Positions 28,140 to 37,219 of a stretch of DNA of 64,000 nucleotides are shown here, piece by piece. The stretch's first letter is position 1. Every line of letters starts with the position of its first letter. Source of the DNA: Methyloversatilis universalis FAM5. GTDB taxonomy: Bacteria > Pseudomonadota > Gammaproteobacteria > Burkholderiales > Rhodocyclaceae. The position numbers were made by a program, and so were the translations under genes. The notes beneath the pieces are model-generated. The model was not told the DNA's origin, searched no databases, and worked only from the letters and a program-made list of their open reading frames with translations. The stretch lies in the NCBI RefSeq assembly GCF_000214035.2, contig NZ_AFHG01000057.1, positions 124,001 through 188,000 on the forward strand. Reading direction: 5' to 3'.

Positions 28140-28763
28140 TCAGTCCTTCTTCGTCACCCTGCGCCGCCCGGCCTGTGTCTGCGCGCGCTGCATGCGCATC
28201 AGCCGCTGGCGCACGCCGTCAGAATCCATCCACACATCGCTGCCCTTCAGGATGCGGCCGATTTCGCTGTCGCTGAGGAAGGGCGAGCACAGCCGGGTCA
28301 TCATTTTCTCGAACCAGCTGCTCACCGCCGCCACCTGCGCCTGCTGTTCGCTGCCGCGGCCGTCCAGGCTGCCGGAATAGGTGTGGAACATGAGCTGGCA
28401 GTTGTCATGCACCACCAGTTCGTCGCCGCTGAGGAAGATGAAGGCGGCCATCGAGAAGGCGCGCGCTTCGAGCACGGTGACCACGTGCGCCTCCGAGGCG
28501 CGGATGTTGTTGATGATCTGCAGCCCGGTGTCGAATTCGCCGCCGGGCGAATTCAGGTGCAGATAGATCATGTCGGTCTCGCTGGCCGTGCGCAGCGTGT
28601 AGAACAGATCGGTGTAGTGGTGCGGCTCGCGGATTTCGCCGCACAGATAGTAGGAAATCTGGTGGATGGGCATCTGCCGCTCATAGCGTGCCAGCCCGCT
28701 GAAGGGCACGCAGTTCGTCAGGTCGTCGTCTTCGTCGTCCGGCTGGGCGGGGTGGCGCGGCAT
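28140..28763 (-). CDS. ClpP-like serine protease, stand-alone
   Basis: A 207-residue protein with the ClpP/crotonase-type fold. HLNSPGGEFDTGLQIINNI (about 69-87) is the oxyanion region, Ser104 in RAFSMAAFIFLSG is the probable nucleophile and His127 in LMFHTYSG the base. The N-terminus is acidic and lacks a leader. It differs from housekeeping ClpP, and no ClpX or ClpA is adjacent. It may process a dedicated substrate; what that is cannot be told. Confidence 0.75.
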   Translation of the reverse strand: MPRHPAQPDDEDDDLTNCVPFSGLARYERQMPIHQISYYLCGEIREPHHYTDLFYTLRTASETDMIYLHLNSPGGEFDTGLQIINNIRASEAHVVTVLEARAFSMAAFIFLSGDELVVHDNCQLMFHTYSGSLDGRGSEQQAQVAAVSSWFEKMMTRLCSPFLSDSEIGRILKGSDVWMDSDGVRQRLMRMQRAQTQAGRRRVTKKD

Positions 28764-28848
28764 CGTGGCTTCCTCGGTTGTGCGCCAGGGATTATCGGCG
28801 CAGCTGCGCGGATGACCACGCTGCGGTGCGGCAACGAAGGGGGAGGTT

Positions 28849-28869
28849 CATTATGCTTTGGTCATAATG
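28849..28869. promoter_or_regulatory. Dyad upstream of the RDD gene, possible operator
   Basis: CATTATG and CATAATG are perfect inverted 7-base arms with a seven-base spacer, ending 29 bases before the RDD start codon. CATAAT in the right arm could serve as a -10 box, so a bound protein would block it. The A+T content stands out from the surroundings. Confidence 0.4.
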
Positions 28870-28898
28870 TGCGCTCCACTTCACCGGAGCGTCCTGTC

Positions 28899-29318
28899 AT
28901 GAATGCACCGCTTGCATCCGTCCCCGGCGATCTGCCGCCTGCGTCGATCAGCCGGCGCCTGCTGGCGCAGATCATCGACAGCGCGATTGCGCTGCTGGGC
29001 GCCGTTGTCGTCCTTCTGATCGCACGTGCGTTCGGTCTGAGTGAATCTTTCAGCGTGCTGGCCTGGCTGCTCTACATGCTGCTGTCGGACGGTCTGCCCG
29101 GTGGCCAGAGCATCGGCAAGCGGGTGATGGACATTGCGGTGCTGCATGCCGGGAGCCGCGAAGCCTGCTCGTGGGGACGCTCTTTCCTGCGCAACGCGAC
29201 GCTGCTGGTACTCGGCGTCATCGACATCGTGTTCGCGCTGGGCAGCAGCCGGCGCCGGCTGGGGGATCGCCTGGCCGACACCGTGGTGGTGCGGGCAGGC
29301 GCGCCGCTGCCGGCATGA
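28899..29318 (+). CDS. RDD family membrane protein
   Basis: A 139-residue protein with the RDD pattern: SRRLLAQIIDSAIALLGAVVV (Arg-Asp region in helix 1), DGLPGGQSIGKRVMDIAVL, and SSRRRLGDRLADTVVV near the end. Three membrane helices are predicted. Family function is varied and poorly known, with some members linked to ion antiport. It is a single gene converging on the next minus-strand gene. Confidence 0.8.
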   Translation: MNAPLASVPGDLPPASISRRLLAQIIDSAIALLGAVVVLLIARAFGLSESFSVLAWLLYMLLSDGLPGGQSIGKRVMDIAVLHAGSREACSWGRSFLRNATLLVLGVIDIVFALGSSRRRLGDRLADTVVVRAGAPLPA

Positions 29319-29340
29319 CGAACCCCGCCGCGGGCGCCGC

Positions 29341-30366
29341 CTAGGGCGGGTAGTTGGCCCCGACCCGGAAGAACTCCTTGATCAGGAATTCCTCCAGTTC
29401 CTGCTGGTGTTCCGGCCGGGCCGACAGCACCACGGTGCGGCCCAGGCGCAGCGATTCCCAGTTGAAATTGCCGCTGTAATAGCGGCGTATCAGTTCGATC
29501 ATCTTCCGTACGACCGCGCGCTCGATGTCTCCGCCCACGCCGGCGTCCACCTCGATGAACTCGCGGCGCGCGTTGCCAGCGTCTGTGGTCCAGCCGCGGA
29601 ACATGAAGGCCGCTTCACGCACACCTTTGCGGGTGATCTGGAACACTCCGTTGGTGCCCGGCTGCTGCAGATTGCGCTTGATGTTGGCGGCCGCGACGTC
29701 GTCCGCCGACGGGCCGCGCTCGCGGCCGCGGGCGGCGGCGTTCTCGGCCGCAGCCGCCTCTTCGGCGAGCCGGCGCTTCTCGCGCTGGGCGGCGACGAAG
29801 GAGGCCATGTCGGTGGGCGCGTCAGGCGTCGGGGCCGCCTTGGGCGGGGGCGGCGGCGGCGCCGGTTCAGGTACCGGCACCCGGGCCACCCGGGGCTGTT
29901 CGGGTTCGGCCGGGCGGGGCGGCGTACGCTTGGCGTCACGCTTCTTCTGCGGCGGCTGCTTCTTCGGGCGGGGGGCAGGCGGCGTGGGGGCCGCGGACGG
30001 CGGCGGTTCGGCAGCCGACTTGCGCGGGGCGTCCGGCGTGATCATGCGCACGCTGATCGGCTGGTTGGCGCCCAGCGGCTGTTCCGGCTCGGCCTTCGGC
30101 CGCATCACCCACCACACTGCGCCGATGTGCAGCAGCAGCGCCAGCACCAGCGCGATCAGGCCGCTGGGGCGCACCCGGAAATGCAGGCTGGTGTCGCCCA
30201 GCACCGAACGTTCGACGCTCAGCGAAAAGGGCGCCAGACTGTCGCTGCGACGGCGGTTGCGCGGGTGTTCGGGGTGCTGGCTGTGCATGGGCTGTTCAGG
30301 CGTCTGCGGACGGTCGTCCTGTCCGTGTGCCGGCGCCGGAGGCGCCCGCCGCAGTGAATCCTTCAT
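29341..30366 (-). CDS. Proline-rich single-anchor protein, TonB-like layout
   Basis: A 341-residue protein. A basic cytoplasmic head (1-66), one membrane helix (about 69-88), and a long Pro/Lys/Ala/Glu periplasmic region (about 90-185) look like TonB. The last 100 residues (RKGVREAAFMFRGWTTDAGN onward) do not resemble the TonB C-terminal domain; they look alpha/beta and end FFRVGANYPP. No ExbB/ExbD genes are adjacent. It may span the periplasm to an unknown partner. An internal Met at residue 27 is an alternative start. Confidence 0.65.
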   Translation of the reverse strand: MKDSLRRAPPAPAHGQDDRPQTPEQPMHSQHPEHPRNRRRSDSLAPFSLSVERSVLGDTSLHFRVRPSGLIALVLALLLHIGAVWWVMRPKAEPEQPLGANQPISVRMITPDAPRKSAAEPPPSAAPTPPAPRPKKQPPQKKRDAKRTPPRPAEPEQPRVARVPVPEPAPPPPPPKAAPTPDAPTDMASFVAAQREKRRLAEEAAAAENAAARGRERGPSADDVAAANIKRNLQQPGTNGVFQITRKGVREAAFMFRGWTTDAGNARREFIEVDAGVGGDIERAVVRKMIELIRRYYSGNFNWESLRLGRTVVLSARPEHQQELEEFLIKEFFRVGANYPP

Positions 30367-30416
30367 TCCTGTTCAGCGTGGGTTCGGTCGTGGTGCGCGC
30401 GCGGTCCGGCGGTGGG

Positions 30417-30938
30417 TCACTGGCCCGCGGGGCGCAGATTACCGCAGTCGGCGGCCAGCCAGCGGGCGTCGGTATCCGATTTCATCGACCCCTGGGCCGA
30501 CTGCATGTTCATTTTCGTGCGGAAGCGGGTCGGACTTTCGATCTGGGCCTCGAAGTCGCCGCTGGCCTTCGGATCGGTACAGACCACCTTGCCCTTCACC
30601 GAGTTCGCGGTCTGGCTCACGTCGGTATAGCGGCAGTTGCCGTCGCGCCGGCGGGTGTAGAGGTCGGTGCGCTTGGCGTCCTCCGGCGAGATGCATACCT
30701 TGATCGCGCCGCCGTCGCCGGGGGCCACACCGCGCGCCGCCATCTGCTGTTCCATCATGCGGCGGGTCTCCGGCGGCAGCTTCTTCATCTCTTCCTGCAT
30801 GCGGGCCATCTGGGCGGCCATGTCCGGCTGGCCCGGCATGTTCATCTGCGAGCGGAATTCCCACAGGCCGGGCTTGATGTCGGCCGCGTGCGCGGCGCCG
30901 GCCAGCGCCAGCAGCACCGCAAAGGTCGGAGTTTTCAT
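30417..30938 (-). CDS. DUF3617 family exported protein
   Basis: A 173-residue protein with a signal peptide ending at AHA-AD (residue 18), then IKPGLWEFRSQM, the opening of DUF3617 domains. It has a Met/Gln/Glu-rich helical insertion (about 35-65) and a conserved pair of Cys around residues 83 and 103. Family role is unknown. Its start overlaps the DUF2339 gene stop by four bases (ATGA), so the two are co-translated. Confidence 0.8.
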   Translation of the reverse strand: MKTPTFAVLLALAGAAHAADIKPGLWEFRSQMNMPGQPDMAAQMARMQEEMKKLPPETRRMMEQQMAARGVAPGDGGAIKVCISPEDAKRTDLYTRRRDGNCRYTDVSQTANSVKGKVVCTDPKASGDFEAQIESPTRFRTKMNMQSAQGSMKSDTDARWLAADCGNLRPAGQ

Positions 30939-33658
30939 CGGGTGTCCTCGTTCTCGGATGAAGTGCCGGGTGGCACCGGAGCCAGGTAGCTGGCGGCAAG
31001 GATGAGCACGCCGATGCCCAGCAGCGAGCCGGTCCATTCGGCGGTGCCGGCACCGGCCAGATCCACCATGAGCATCTTGGCGCCGACCGCCGCCAGCAGC
31101 GCGAAGCCGGCGAACCACAGCGTGCGTGCGCCGCGCCGGGTGGCCCACACCATCAGCGCGAGCGCGCTCACCGTCCAGGTCAGCGACAGCGTGGCCTGCA
31201 GCAGGGTGGATTGGAACATGGCGGCGGCCGACCACGCCACCCCGGCGAGGTGGTGCACGCCGCGTGCGGCCAGCGCGGACACCCACAGCAGGCCGGCGGC
31301 GCCCACGGCCGGCCCCGGCAGCAGGCGGCTGCGCGCCAGCCACCCCAGCGCCGCGACGCTGGCGATGTCCAGCGCCGAGGCCAGCGGCAGATAGGGCAGG
31401 GCGGAACTGCCGTCGTGCGCGAACTGCAGCGCCACAACGGTCAGCAGCAACAGCAGGCCGACCGGCCGCAGCAGCGCCTGCCGCCAGGCGTCGGGCGCGA
31501 CCGCCCAGGGCCAGCGCTCGTCTGCGTCGCTGGCGGAGAGCGCGGCCTGCACCGTGCGGGCCGCCAGCCCCCAGACCGCAATCCAGGCCAGCCAGCGCCA
31601 CAGGTCCTGACCGGGCTGCCACAGTTCGAGCCAGCCACCGGCCTCGATGCCGGCCGACATCAGCAGCGTCCACGCGCCGGCGATGTGGCGCGGCGTGTTC
31701 AGCAGTGCGCAGCCGTCCTCGTCCTGCCGGCGCAGTACCCACAGGTGGGTGGCCCAGGCCAGCGGCAACGCGAGCGCCATTGCGCCGGCCAGCAGATGGC
31801 CCTGCCTGTCCCAGGCGAGCAGACTGCCGGCCCACAGGATAGGCAGGGTGAGCGCCGCCAGCGCACGGGCGGTCGTGAAATCGCGTTCGCGGCCCTGCCG
31901 TTCGGCGAAGGCGGCGCTGGCGATGCCGAACAGCAGCGCGACCGCCGGCTGCAGCGCCTGCGGCACGAAATCGTCGATGTCGGACAGACCGCCGAACAGC
32001 CACCAGCCGGCCAGCCACAGCGTGAACAGGTCGGGCAGGCGTTCGCCGCCGGCGCCGCGGATGCGCAGCACCCGTACCGACGCGAGTGCGGCGCCGGCCA
32101 GCAGCAGGCAGCCCAGCGTGCGGCCATTGGCCATCGGCCAGAGCACCGTGAGGCCGTCGAGCGCGGCGATCAGCCACAGGCCGGCCAGTAGCTGCAGCAG
32201 CGCGCCCGACCACAGCGTGAGCCGTGAGCCGCGCTCGCAGCCGTACCACAGCGCCGCCGCGCCTTCGACCGCGTAGAGGGCGGCGGTCATCTGCAGGTCG
32301 CAGGCCAGCGGCACCGCGAGCGTGAGCAGCGCCGCACCGATGCCGGCGTGGGCGCGGAAGGTGAGCGTTTCGTCCGGCGCCCGGGCACGCAGCAGGCCGG
32401 CCAGGCCGAGGTAGTACAGGCCCGCCAGCGCGGCGCTGATCGCCGCGCCATATTCAAAGGGCTGGACCAGCGCCGACTGCAGCATGCCGGCGGCCAGCGG
32501 CGGCCCGAACAGCAGGCTGCCCGACTGCCAGCCGGCGGCGCCCGGCGCGCGCAGCACGGTCTGCGCCACGTGGGTGGCGGTGAACAGCACGAAGAAGGCG
32601 ATCAGGAAGGCCTGCACCGTCAGGTAGTCGGCCGGCACATAGCTGCGCAGACCCCAGCCCGCGCCGATGGCGAAAGTGAACAGGAAGCCGGCGAAAATGA
32701 GCGCCCGCCAGGCGCGCTGCCAGCTCAGCGCGATGATGAAGGCGTCGAGCAGCAGGTAGTAGCTGAACAGCACCACGTACTGGCCGCTGCCGGACGACGC
32801 CAGCATCGGCGCGACGAAGGCGCCGGACAGGCCGAGCAGCGCCAGCACCTGCGACGCCTGCCGCGCCGCGCACACCGCGCAGGCCACGCCCAGCACGGCG
32901 AACAGCAGGAAGGCCGGTGCCGGCCCGATGAAGCCGTAGCGCGCCAGCGCGAAATACACCGCCAGATAGAGCAGAGCGAAGCCGCCGCCCTGTATCGCCA
33001 GCGCGAACATGCGGCGCGGCCCTTCGCCCGGCATGCGCAGGCCAAAGGCGATCAGCGCCAGACCGGTCGCCACCGCTGCCGCCAGCCTCAGTTCCGGCGG
33101 CAGCCAGCCGGCCTGGGCGGCCAGTCGCAGCGCCGACGCGACGCCGAAGAACAGCACGATGACGCCGATGCGCGCCAGCGGATTGCTGCCCAGCAAGCGT
33201 GACCACAGCGACGGCCCGGCGGGCTCGGCCTGTTCCGCGGCCAGGTCGGGGTCGGCGGCCGGGGCGGTGGCTTCCGAGCTGCGGTTCAGGCGTACGCCCT
33301 CGGCGTACAGCGCGTCGAGCGGCGCGGCCTGGGCGCTGATCGCGGCAGCGGGCGCCTGCGGCGGTGCGGGCGTGACCGGTGGCGCTGTCACGGGTGCAGC
33401 GACGTGCGCCTCGGAGCTCGTGTTGGCCCCGGTTGCGGCGGGCGGCGCCGCCGACCGTGTCTTTAGCTCGTCGTACAGCCAGCGCGTCTTGCGGTCGAGG
33501 TCGTCCAGCGCCTGCTGTACCGCCTGCTGCCGCGCGCGCTCACGGGCGGCGATCCACAGTCCGGCCACCAGACCGGCCACGGCGCCGGCCAGCGCTTCGC
33601 CGGCTCCGTGAGCGCTGCCGGCGATCAGGCCGAGCAGGGCAAGAATGGCGGTCAGCAT
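30935..33658 (-). CDS. DUF2339 polytopic membrane protein
   Basis: A 907-residue protein. The first 180 residues hold one hydrophobic stretch and an Ala/Pro-rich linker with a coiled-coil-like segment (ARERARQQAVQQALDDLDRK). The rest is more than twenty membrane helices with the DUF2339 features WSRLLGSNPLARIGVIVLFFG and GGFALLYLAVYFA. Family function is unknown. The ATG at 33658 has AGAGG before it. It lies 76 bases downstream of the MFS-acyltransferase gene and may be read from the same transcript. Confidence 0.85.
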   Translation of the reverse strand: MLTAILALLGLIAGSAHGAGEALAGAVAGLVAGLWIAARERARQQAVQQALDDLDRKTRWLYDELKTRSAAPPAATGANTSSEAHVAAPVTAPPVTPAPPQAPAAAISAQAAPLDALYAEGVRLNRSSEATAPAADPDLAAEQAEPAGPSLWSRLLGSNPLARIGVIVLFFGVASALRLAAQAGWLPPELRLAAAVATGLALIAFGLRMPGEGPRRMFALAIQGGGFALLYLAVYFALARYGFIGPAPAFLLFAVLGVACAVCAARQASQVLALLGLSGAFVAPMLASSGSGQYVVLFSYYLLLDAFIIALSWQRAWRALIFAGFLFTFAIGAGWGLRSYVPADYLTVQAFLIAFFVLFTATHVAQTVLRAPGAAGWQSGSLLFGPPLAAGMLQSALVQPFEYGAAISAALAGLYYLGLAGLLRARAPDETLTFRAHAGIGAALLTLAVPLACDLQMTAALYAVEGAAALWYGCERGSRLTLWSGALLQLLAGLWLIAALDGLTVLWPMANGRTLGCLLLAGAALASVRVLRIRGAGGERLPDLFTLWLAGWWLFGGLSDIDDFVPQALQPAVALLFGIASAAFAERQGRERDFTTARALAALTLPILWAGSLLAWDRQGHLLAGAMALALPLAWATHLWVLRRQDEDGCALLNTPRHIAGAWTLLMSAGIEAGGWLELWQPGQDLWRWLAWIAVWGLAARTVQAALSASDADERWPWAVAPDAWRQALLRPVGLLLLLTVVALQFAHDGSSALPYLPLASALDIASVAALGWLARSRLLPGPAVGAAGLLWVSALAARGVHHLAGVAWSAAAMFQSTLLQATLSLTWTVSALALMVWATRRGARTLWFAGFALLAAVGAKMLMVDLAGAGTAEWTGSLLGIGVLILAASYLAPVPPGTSSENEDTR

Positions 33659-33734
33659 GGGAAACCTCTTCTTTCGGAGCGTGCGTCTGACGGAGGGGCG
33701 GCCGGCGATGCAGCCGGGTGGTGCCTGCGGTGGG

Positions 33735-35603
33735 TCACCGGCGGTCTCCGCGCAGCGCGGCGACCGTGGCGTGCAGCGCTTCCGGCGTGGCGGAGTCCGG
33801 GGCCACCGCGTCGCCGCCCACCAGTTCGATCCGGCTGAACAGGCCGCGACGCAGCGGCCGGCTCATCGCCGGGCCGTCCTTGCGCGAGAAGAAGCTGCCC
33901 CACAGCCCGCGCAGCGCCAGCGGCACCACCGGCACCGGCGAGCGGTCGACGATGCGGCGGATGCCGGCGCGGAAGGGCAGCAGTTCGCCGGTGTCGGTGA
34001 TCTGGCCTTCCGGGAACAGGCCGACCAGTTCGCCGGCCGCGAGCGCGGTGGCGATGTCGTCGTAGGCGCGTTCGAGCAGCGCCGGATCTTCCTTCGCCGG
34101 CGCGATCGGAATGCAGCGGCTGGTGCGGAACAGCCAGCCCAGCAGCGGCGTGCGGAAGATGCGGTGGTCCATCACGAAACGGATCGGCCGGCGGCAGGCG
34201 GCGGTGATCACCAGCGCGTCGACGAAGCTCACGTGATTGCACACCAGCACCGCCGGCCCGTCCTCGGGGATGGCGTCCAGCTTTTTCGCGTCCAGCCGGT
34301 ACACGGTGTGGATGAGCAGCCACACCACGAAGCGCAGCAGGAATTCCGGCACCAGGCTGTAGATGTAGATCGCCACCACCGCATTGAACAGCGCGGCGGC
34401 GAGGAAGAGCTCGGGAATGTTCAGGCCGAGCGAGAACAGGCCGAGGGTGACGCCGGCCGACGCCACCATGAAGGCGGCATTGAGGATGTTGTTGGCCGCG
34501 ATCACCCGCGACTGGTGGCTCTTTTCGCTGCGCGTCTGGATCAGCGCGTACAGCGGCACGATGTACAGGCCGCCGAAGAAGCCGAGTGCCGCGATGTCGG
34601 CCAGCAGCCGTGCGTGGGTGGCCAGCGCGCCGGCCAGCGTGAGTGCGCCTGACGGCGCGTCGGGCGATGCCAGCCAGAGGTCGATGCCGAACAGCGTGAG
34701 GCCGATCGCGCCGAACGGCACCAGGCCGATTTCCACCTTGCCGCCCGACAGCTTTTCGCAGGCCAGCGAGCCGACGCCCACGCCCAGCGAGAACACGGTG
34801 AGCAGCAGGATGAAGACCGATTCGTCGCCACCGAGCACGTTGCGCGCGAAATTCGGGAACTGCGCCAGCAGCGTGGCGCCGTAGAACCAGAACCACGAAA
34901 TGCCCAGCAGCGACAGCCACACCGTGCGGTTGCCATGGGCGAAGCGCAGGTTGCGCGCGGTTTCGGTCAGCGGATTCCAGTTCACCTTCAGTCCGGGGTC
35001 GGCGGCCGGCGAGGGCGGAATGCCGCGGCTCACCCACCAGCCCAGCACCGCCAGCGACAGCACCACGCCGGCCACCAGCGTGCCGCTGTCGGTGACCGAC
35101 ACCAGCCAGGCACCCAGCACCTGGCCGATCAGGATCGCGACGAAAGTGCCCATTTCCACCATGCCGTTGCCCCCGACCAGTTCCTGCGGCTGCAGGTGCT
35201 GCGGCAGGTAGGCGTACTTCACCGGCCCGAACAGCGTGGAATGCAGACCCATCAGGAACAGCGCGGTCACCAGCGGCCACAGCAGGTGGGCGACGAAGCC
35301 CCAGGCGGCGAGCGCCATCACCGCGATCTCGAACAGCTTCACGAAGCGCGCGACCGCGGCCTTGTCGTACTTGTCGGCGAGCTGGCCGCAGGTGGCCGAG
35401 AACAGGAAGAAGGGCAGGATGAACAGGCCGGGCAGCAGCGTGGCCAGCATCGCGCCATCGAGCTGGGTGAGCTGGCCGGCGCGGAAGGTGACCAGCGTGA
35501 TCAGTGCGGTCTTGAAGACGTTGTCATTGAAGGCGCCCAGGAACTGGGTGAAGAAGAAGGGGCGGAAGCGGCGCTCCTTCATCAGCTGGAACTGGCTGCT
35601 CAT
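33735..35603 (-). CDS. MFS transporter fused to PlsC acyltransferase
   Basis: A 622-residue two-domain membrane protein. Residues 1-400 are an LplT-like major facilitator (RPFFFTQFLGAFNDNVFKTA, LFGPVKYAYLPQHL). Residues 420-622 are a PlsC acyltransferase with NHVSFVDA (HX4D, catalytic His and Asp) and LFPEGQITDTGE. In E. coli, LplT flips lysophospholipid for Aas; here the flippase carries its own acyltransferase. It follows the papain-like gene by seven bases. The frame extends upstream but homology starts here. Confidence 0.85.
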   Translation of the reverse strand: MSSQFQLMKERRFRPFFFTQFLGAFNDNVFKTALITLVTFRAGQLTQLDGAMLATLLPGLFILPFFLFSATCGQLADKYDKAAVARFVKLFEIAVMALAAWGFVAHLLWPLVTALFLMGLHSTLFGPVKYAYLPQHLQPQELVGGNGMVEMGTFVAILIGQVLGAWLVSVTDSGTLVAGVVLSLAVLGWWVSRGIPPSPAADPGLKVNWNPLTETARNLRFAHGNRTVWLSLLGISWFWFYGATLLAQFPNFARNVLGGDESVFILLLTVFSLGVGVGSLACEKLSGGKVEIGLVPFGAIGLTLFGIDLWLASPDAPSGALTLAGALATHARLLADIAALGFFGGLYIVPLYALIQTRSEKSHQSRVIAANNILNAAFMVASAGVTLGLFSLGLNIPELFLAAALFNAVVAIYIYSLVPEFLLRFVVWLLIHTVYRLDAKKLDAIPEDGPAVLVCNHVSFVDALVITAACRRPIRFVMDHRIFRTPLLGWLFRTSRCIPIAPAKEDPALLERAYDDIATALAAGELVGLFPEGQITDTGELLPFRAGIRRIVDRSPVPVVPLALRGLWGSFFSRKDGPAMSRPLRRGLFSRIELVGGDAVAPDSATPEALHATVAALRGDRR

Positions 35604-35610
35604 GCGGACC

Positions 35611-37218
35611 TCAGCGGCGAAGGATGCGGGACAGGATGAAGGCGGCCACGGCCGCGAGACCGGCGAGCCAGACGATGAGCGCGCGGCGCGACCCAGGCAG
35701 CGGCTCCTTCGGCGCCTGCGGGTCGCGCAGTGCTTCAGGAAACTCGCGCGGCGGTGCCGGTCGCACGATCCACTGGCTGCGCTCGGCCGGCACCCGCGCC
35801 ATGTATTCCTCGTACGAGGCCACCGGCTCGCGGCCGAAGGCGCGCGAGGACGGAATCTGCGGCACTCGCACGAAGATGAGCGCCTCCAGGTCGTCGGCCA
35901 GCACCTTTTCCAGTCCGTTGTCGCCGCTGTGGCCGGTCGCCAGCCGGCCGACCAGATCGCTGCCGGCGACATTGAAGGCGGCGAACGGGAACAGGCCGCT
36001 GCGCTCCGCCATCATGTATTCGTAGGCCTGCAGACCGCTTGCGACGCTCATGTCCTTTAGCGTCATCCAGGGCAGGCCGAGCCAGGCTTTCGCCTTCGAC
36101 GTGGGCCCGAGCAGCGGCAGGCCCCAGCCGAGCGCGCGCAGCGTGTCCAGGCTGATGCCGGCGCAGTTGGCGGTGGCGTGGCGGTAGCTGAAGTCGTGGC
36201 GGTAGAAGTGATTGAACACGCGTGCCAGGCCCTGATCGACCAGCCGCGGTGCGCGGTCGTCGCGCAGCACCGCCACCAGCATCCAGGAAGGCCGGTACCA
36301 GCTCTGGCCGCTGTTCAGGTCGGTGAGGTAGGCGTCCATCGGCAGCATCGACGCGACGATGCCCTTCTCGCTGTGGATGTCGAGGTTGTAGAAATTGGCG
36401 ACCAGCCAGTCGCCCCAGCGACCGTGCTCGCCCATCAGGCCGGTGGCCAGTGCGAAATGGCCGCCGTGCGCCTCGTCGTCGTCGCCCTGTGCGCCATTGA
36501 GCATCAGCGCGAGCACCGGCTTGCCCACCGCGGCGGCCGCGGCGCCCGGCGTGCGTTCCCACAGCAGCCGGGACGCGGCTGGCAACTGCGCGCCGCCCTG
36601 ATCGGCGCGCACCAGTGTGGCCAGCGTTTCGCCGGCCTGCAGCGGGTGCGGCTTCAGTGCCGCGAGATCGATGTCGAAGGACGAGGGCCAGATCGTGCGC
36701 GCGGTGTAGCGGTCGTCGCCTGCGCTGCCGCGCAGCGACAGCGACTGCCCCTGCAGCCAGCGCACGCTGTCGGCGTTGAACCACGACACATTGGTCGGCA
36801 GCTGCGGCACCAGTGCGAAGCCGCTGCGGCGGCCGTCGGCGAAGGTGAGGGCGCGGCCGTCGGCGTCCAGCCGCGCGCCGTCTGCCCGCTGCGGCGACCC
36901 GAGCCAGACCAGCGCCGGCTTTTGCGCGTCCGGCTGGCCGTCGCGCGCGATCACCCATTGCTTCACGTCGTCCTGCGCGCTCAGCGCAGGATCGAAACCG
37001 GCGGCGTCAGCGCGCGGTACCGCGATGGTGTCGTCCTGGAAGTACCACAGCGCCTGCGGCGGCGTCGGGCAGTCGCTGCAGCGGCCGGTGGTCGCACGGA
37101 ATTCGCGTGCGTCGTACAGCCCCAGCCGGCCTTCGGCCAGCGCGTCCTGTGCGGCGGCTGCGGTGTGGGCGACGCTCGTCATGAGCGCCAGTGTAAGCAG
37201 TGTGTCGAGCGCGCGCAT
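35611..37218 (-). CDS. Exported, tail-anchored protein with possible permuted papain-like His/Cys pair
   Basis: A 535-residue protein with a signal peptide (1-22), a CxxC-like pair (Cys47, Cys50) and a C-terminal membrane helix (about 515-532), so the bulk should face the periplasm. GGHFALATG (His254) followed about 100 residues later by ANCAGISLDTLRALGW (Cys352) has the order seen in circularly permuted NlpC/P60-type domains (DUF4105, LRAT-like). That assignment is by eye and uncertain. It is sandwiched between two lipid acyltransferase genes, only seven bases from one and two from the other. Confidence 0.55.
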   Translation of the reverse strand: MRALDTLLTLALMTSVAHTAAAAQDALAEGRLGLYDAREFRATTGRCSDCPTPPQALWYFQDDTIAVPRADAAGFDPALSAQDDVKQWVIARDGQPDAQKPALVWLGSPQRADGARLDADGRALTFADGRRSGFALVPQLPTNVSWFNADSVRWLQGQSLSLRGSAGDDRYTARTIWPSSFDIDLAALKPHPLQAGETLATLVRADQGGAQLPAASRLLWERTPGAAAAAVGKPVLALMLNGAQGDDDEAHGGHFALATGLMGEHGRWGDWLVANFYNLDIHSEKGIVASMLPMDAYLTDLNSGQSWYRPSWMLVAVLRDDRAPRLVDQGLARVFNHFYRHDFSYRHATANCAGISLDTLRALGWGLPLLGPTSKAKAWLGLPWMTLKDMSVASGLQAYEYMMAERSGLFPFAAFNVAGSDLVGRLATGHSGDNGLEKVLADDLEALIFVRVPQIPSSRAFGREPVASYEEYMARVPAERSQWIVRPAPPREFPEALRDPQAPKEPLPGSRRALIVWLAGLAAVAAFILSRILRR

Positions 37219-37219
37219 A

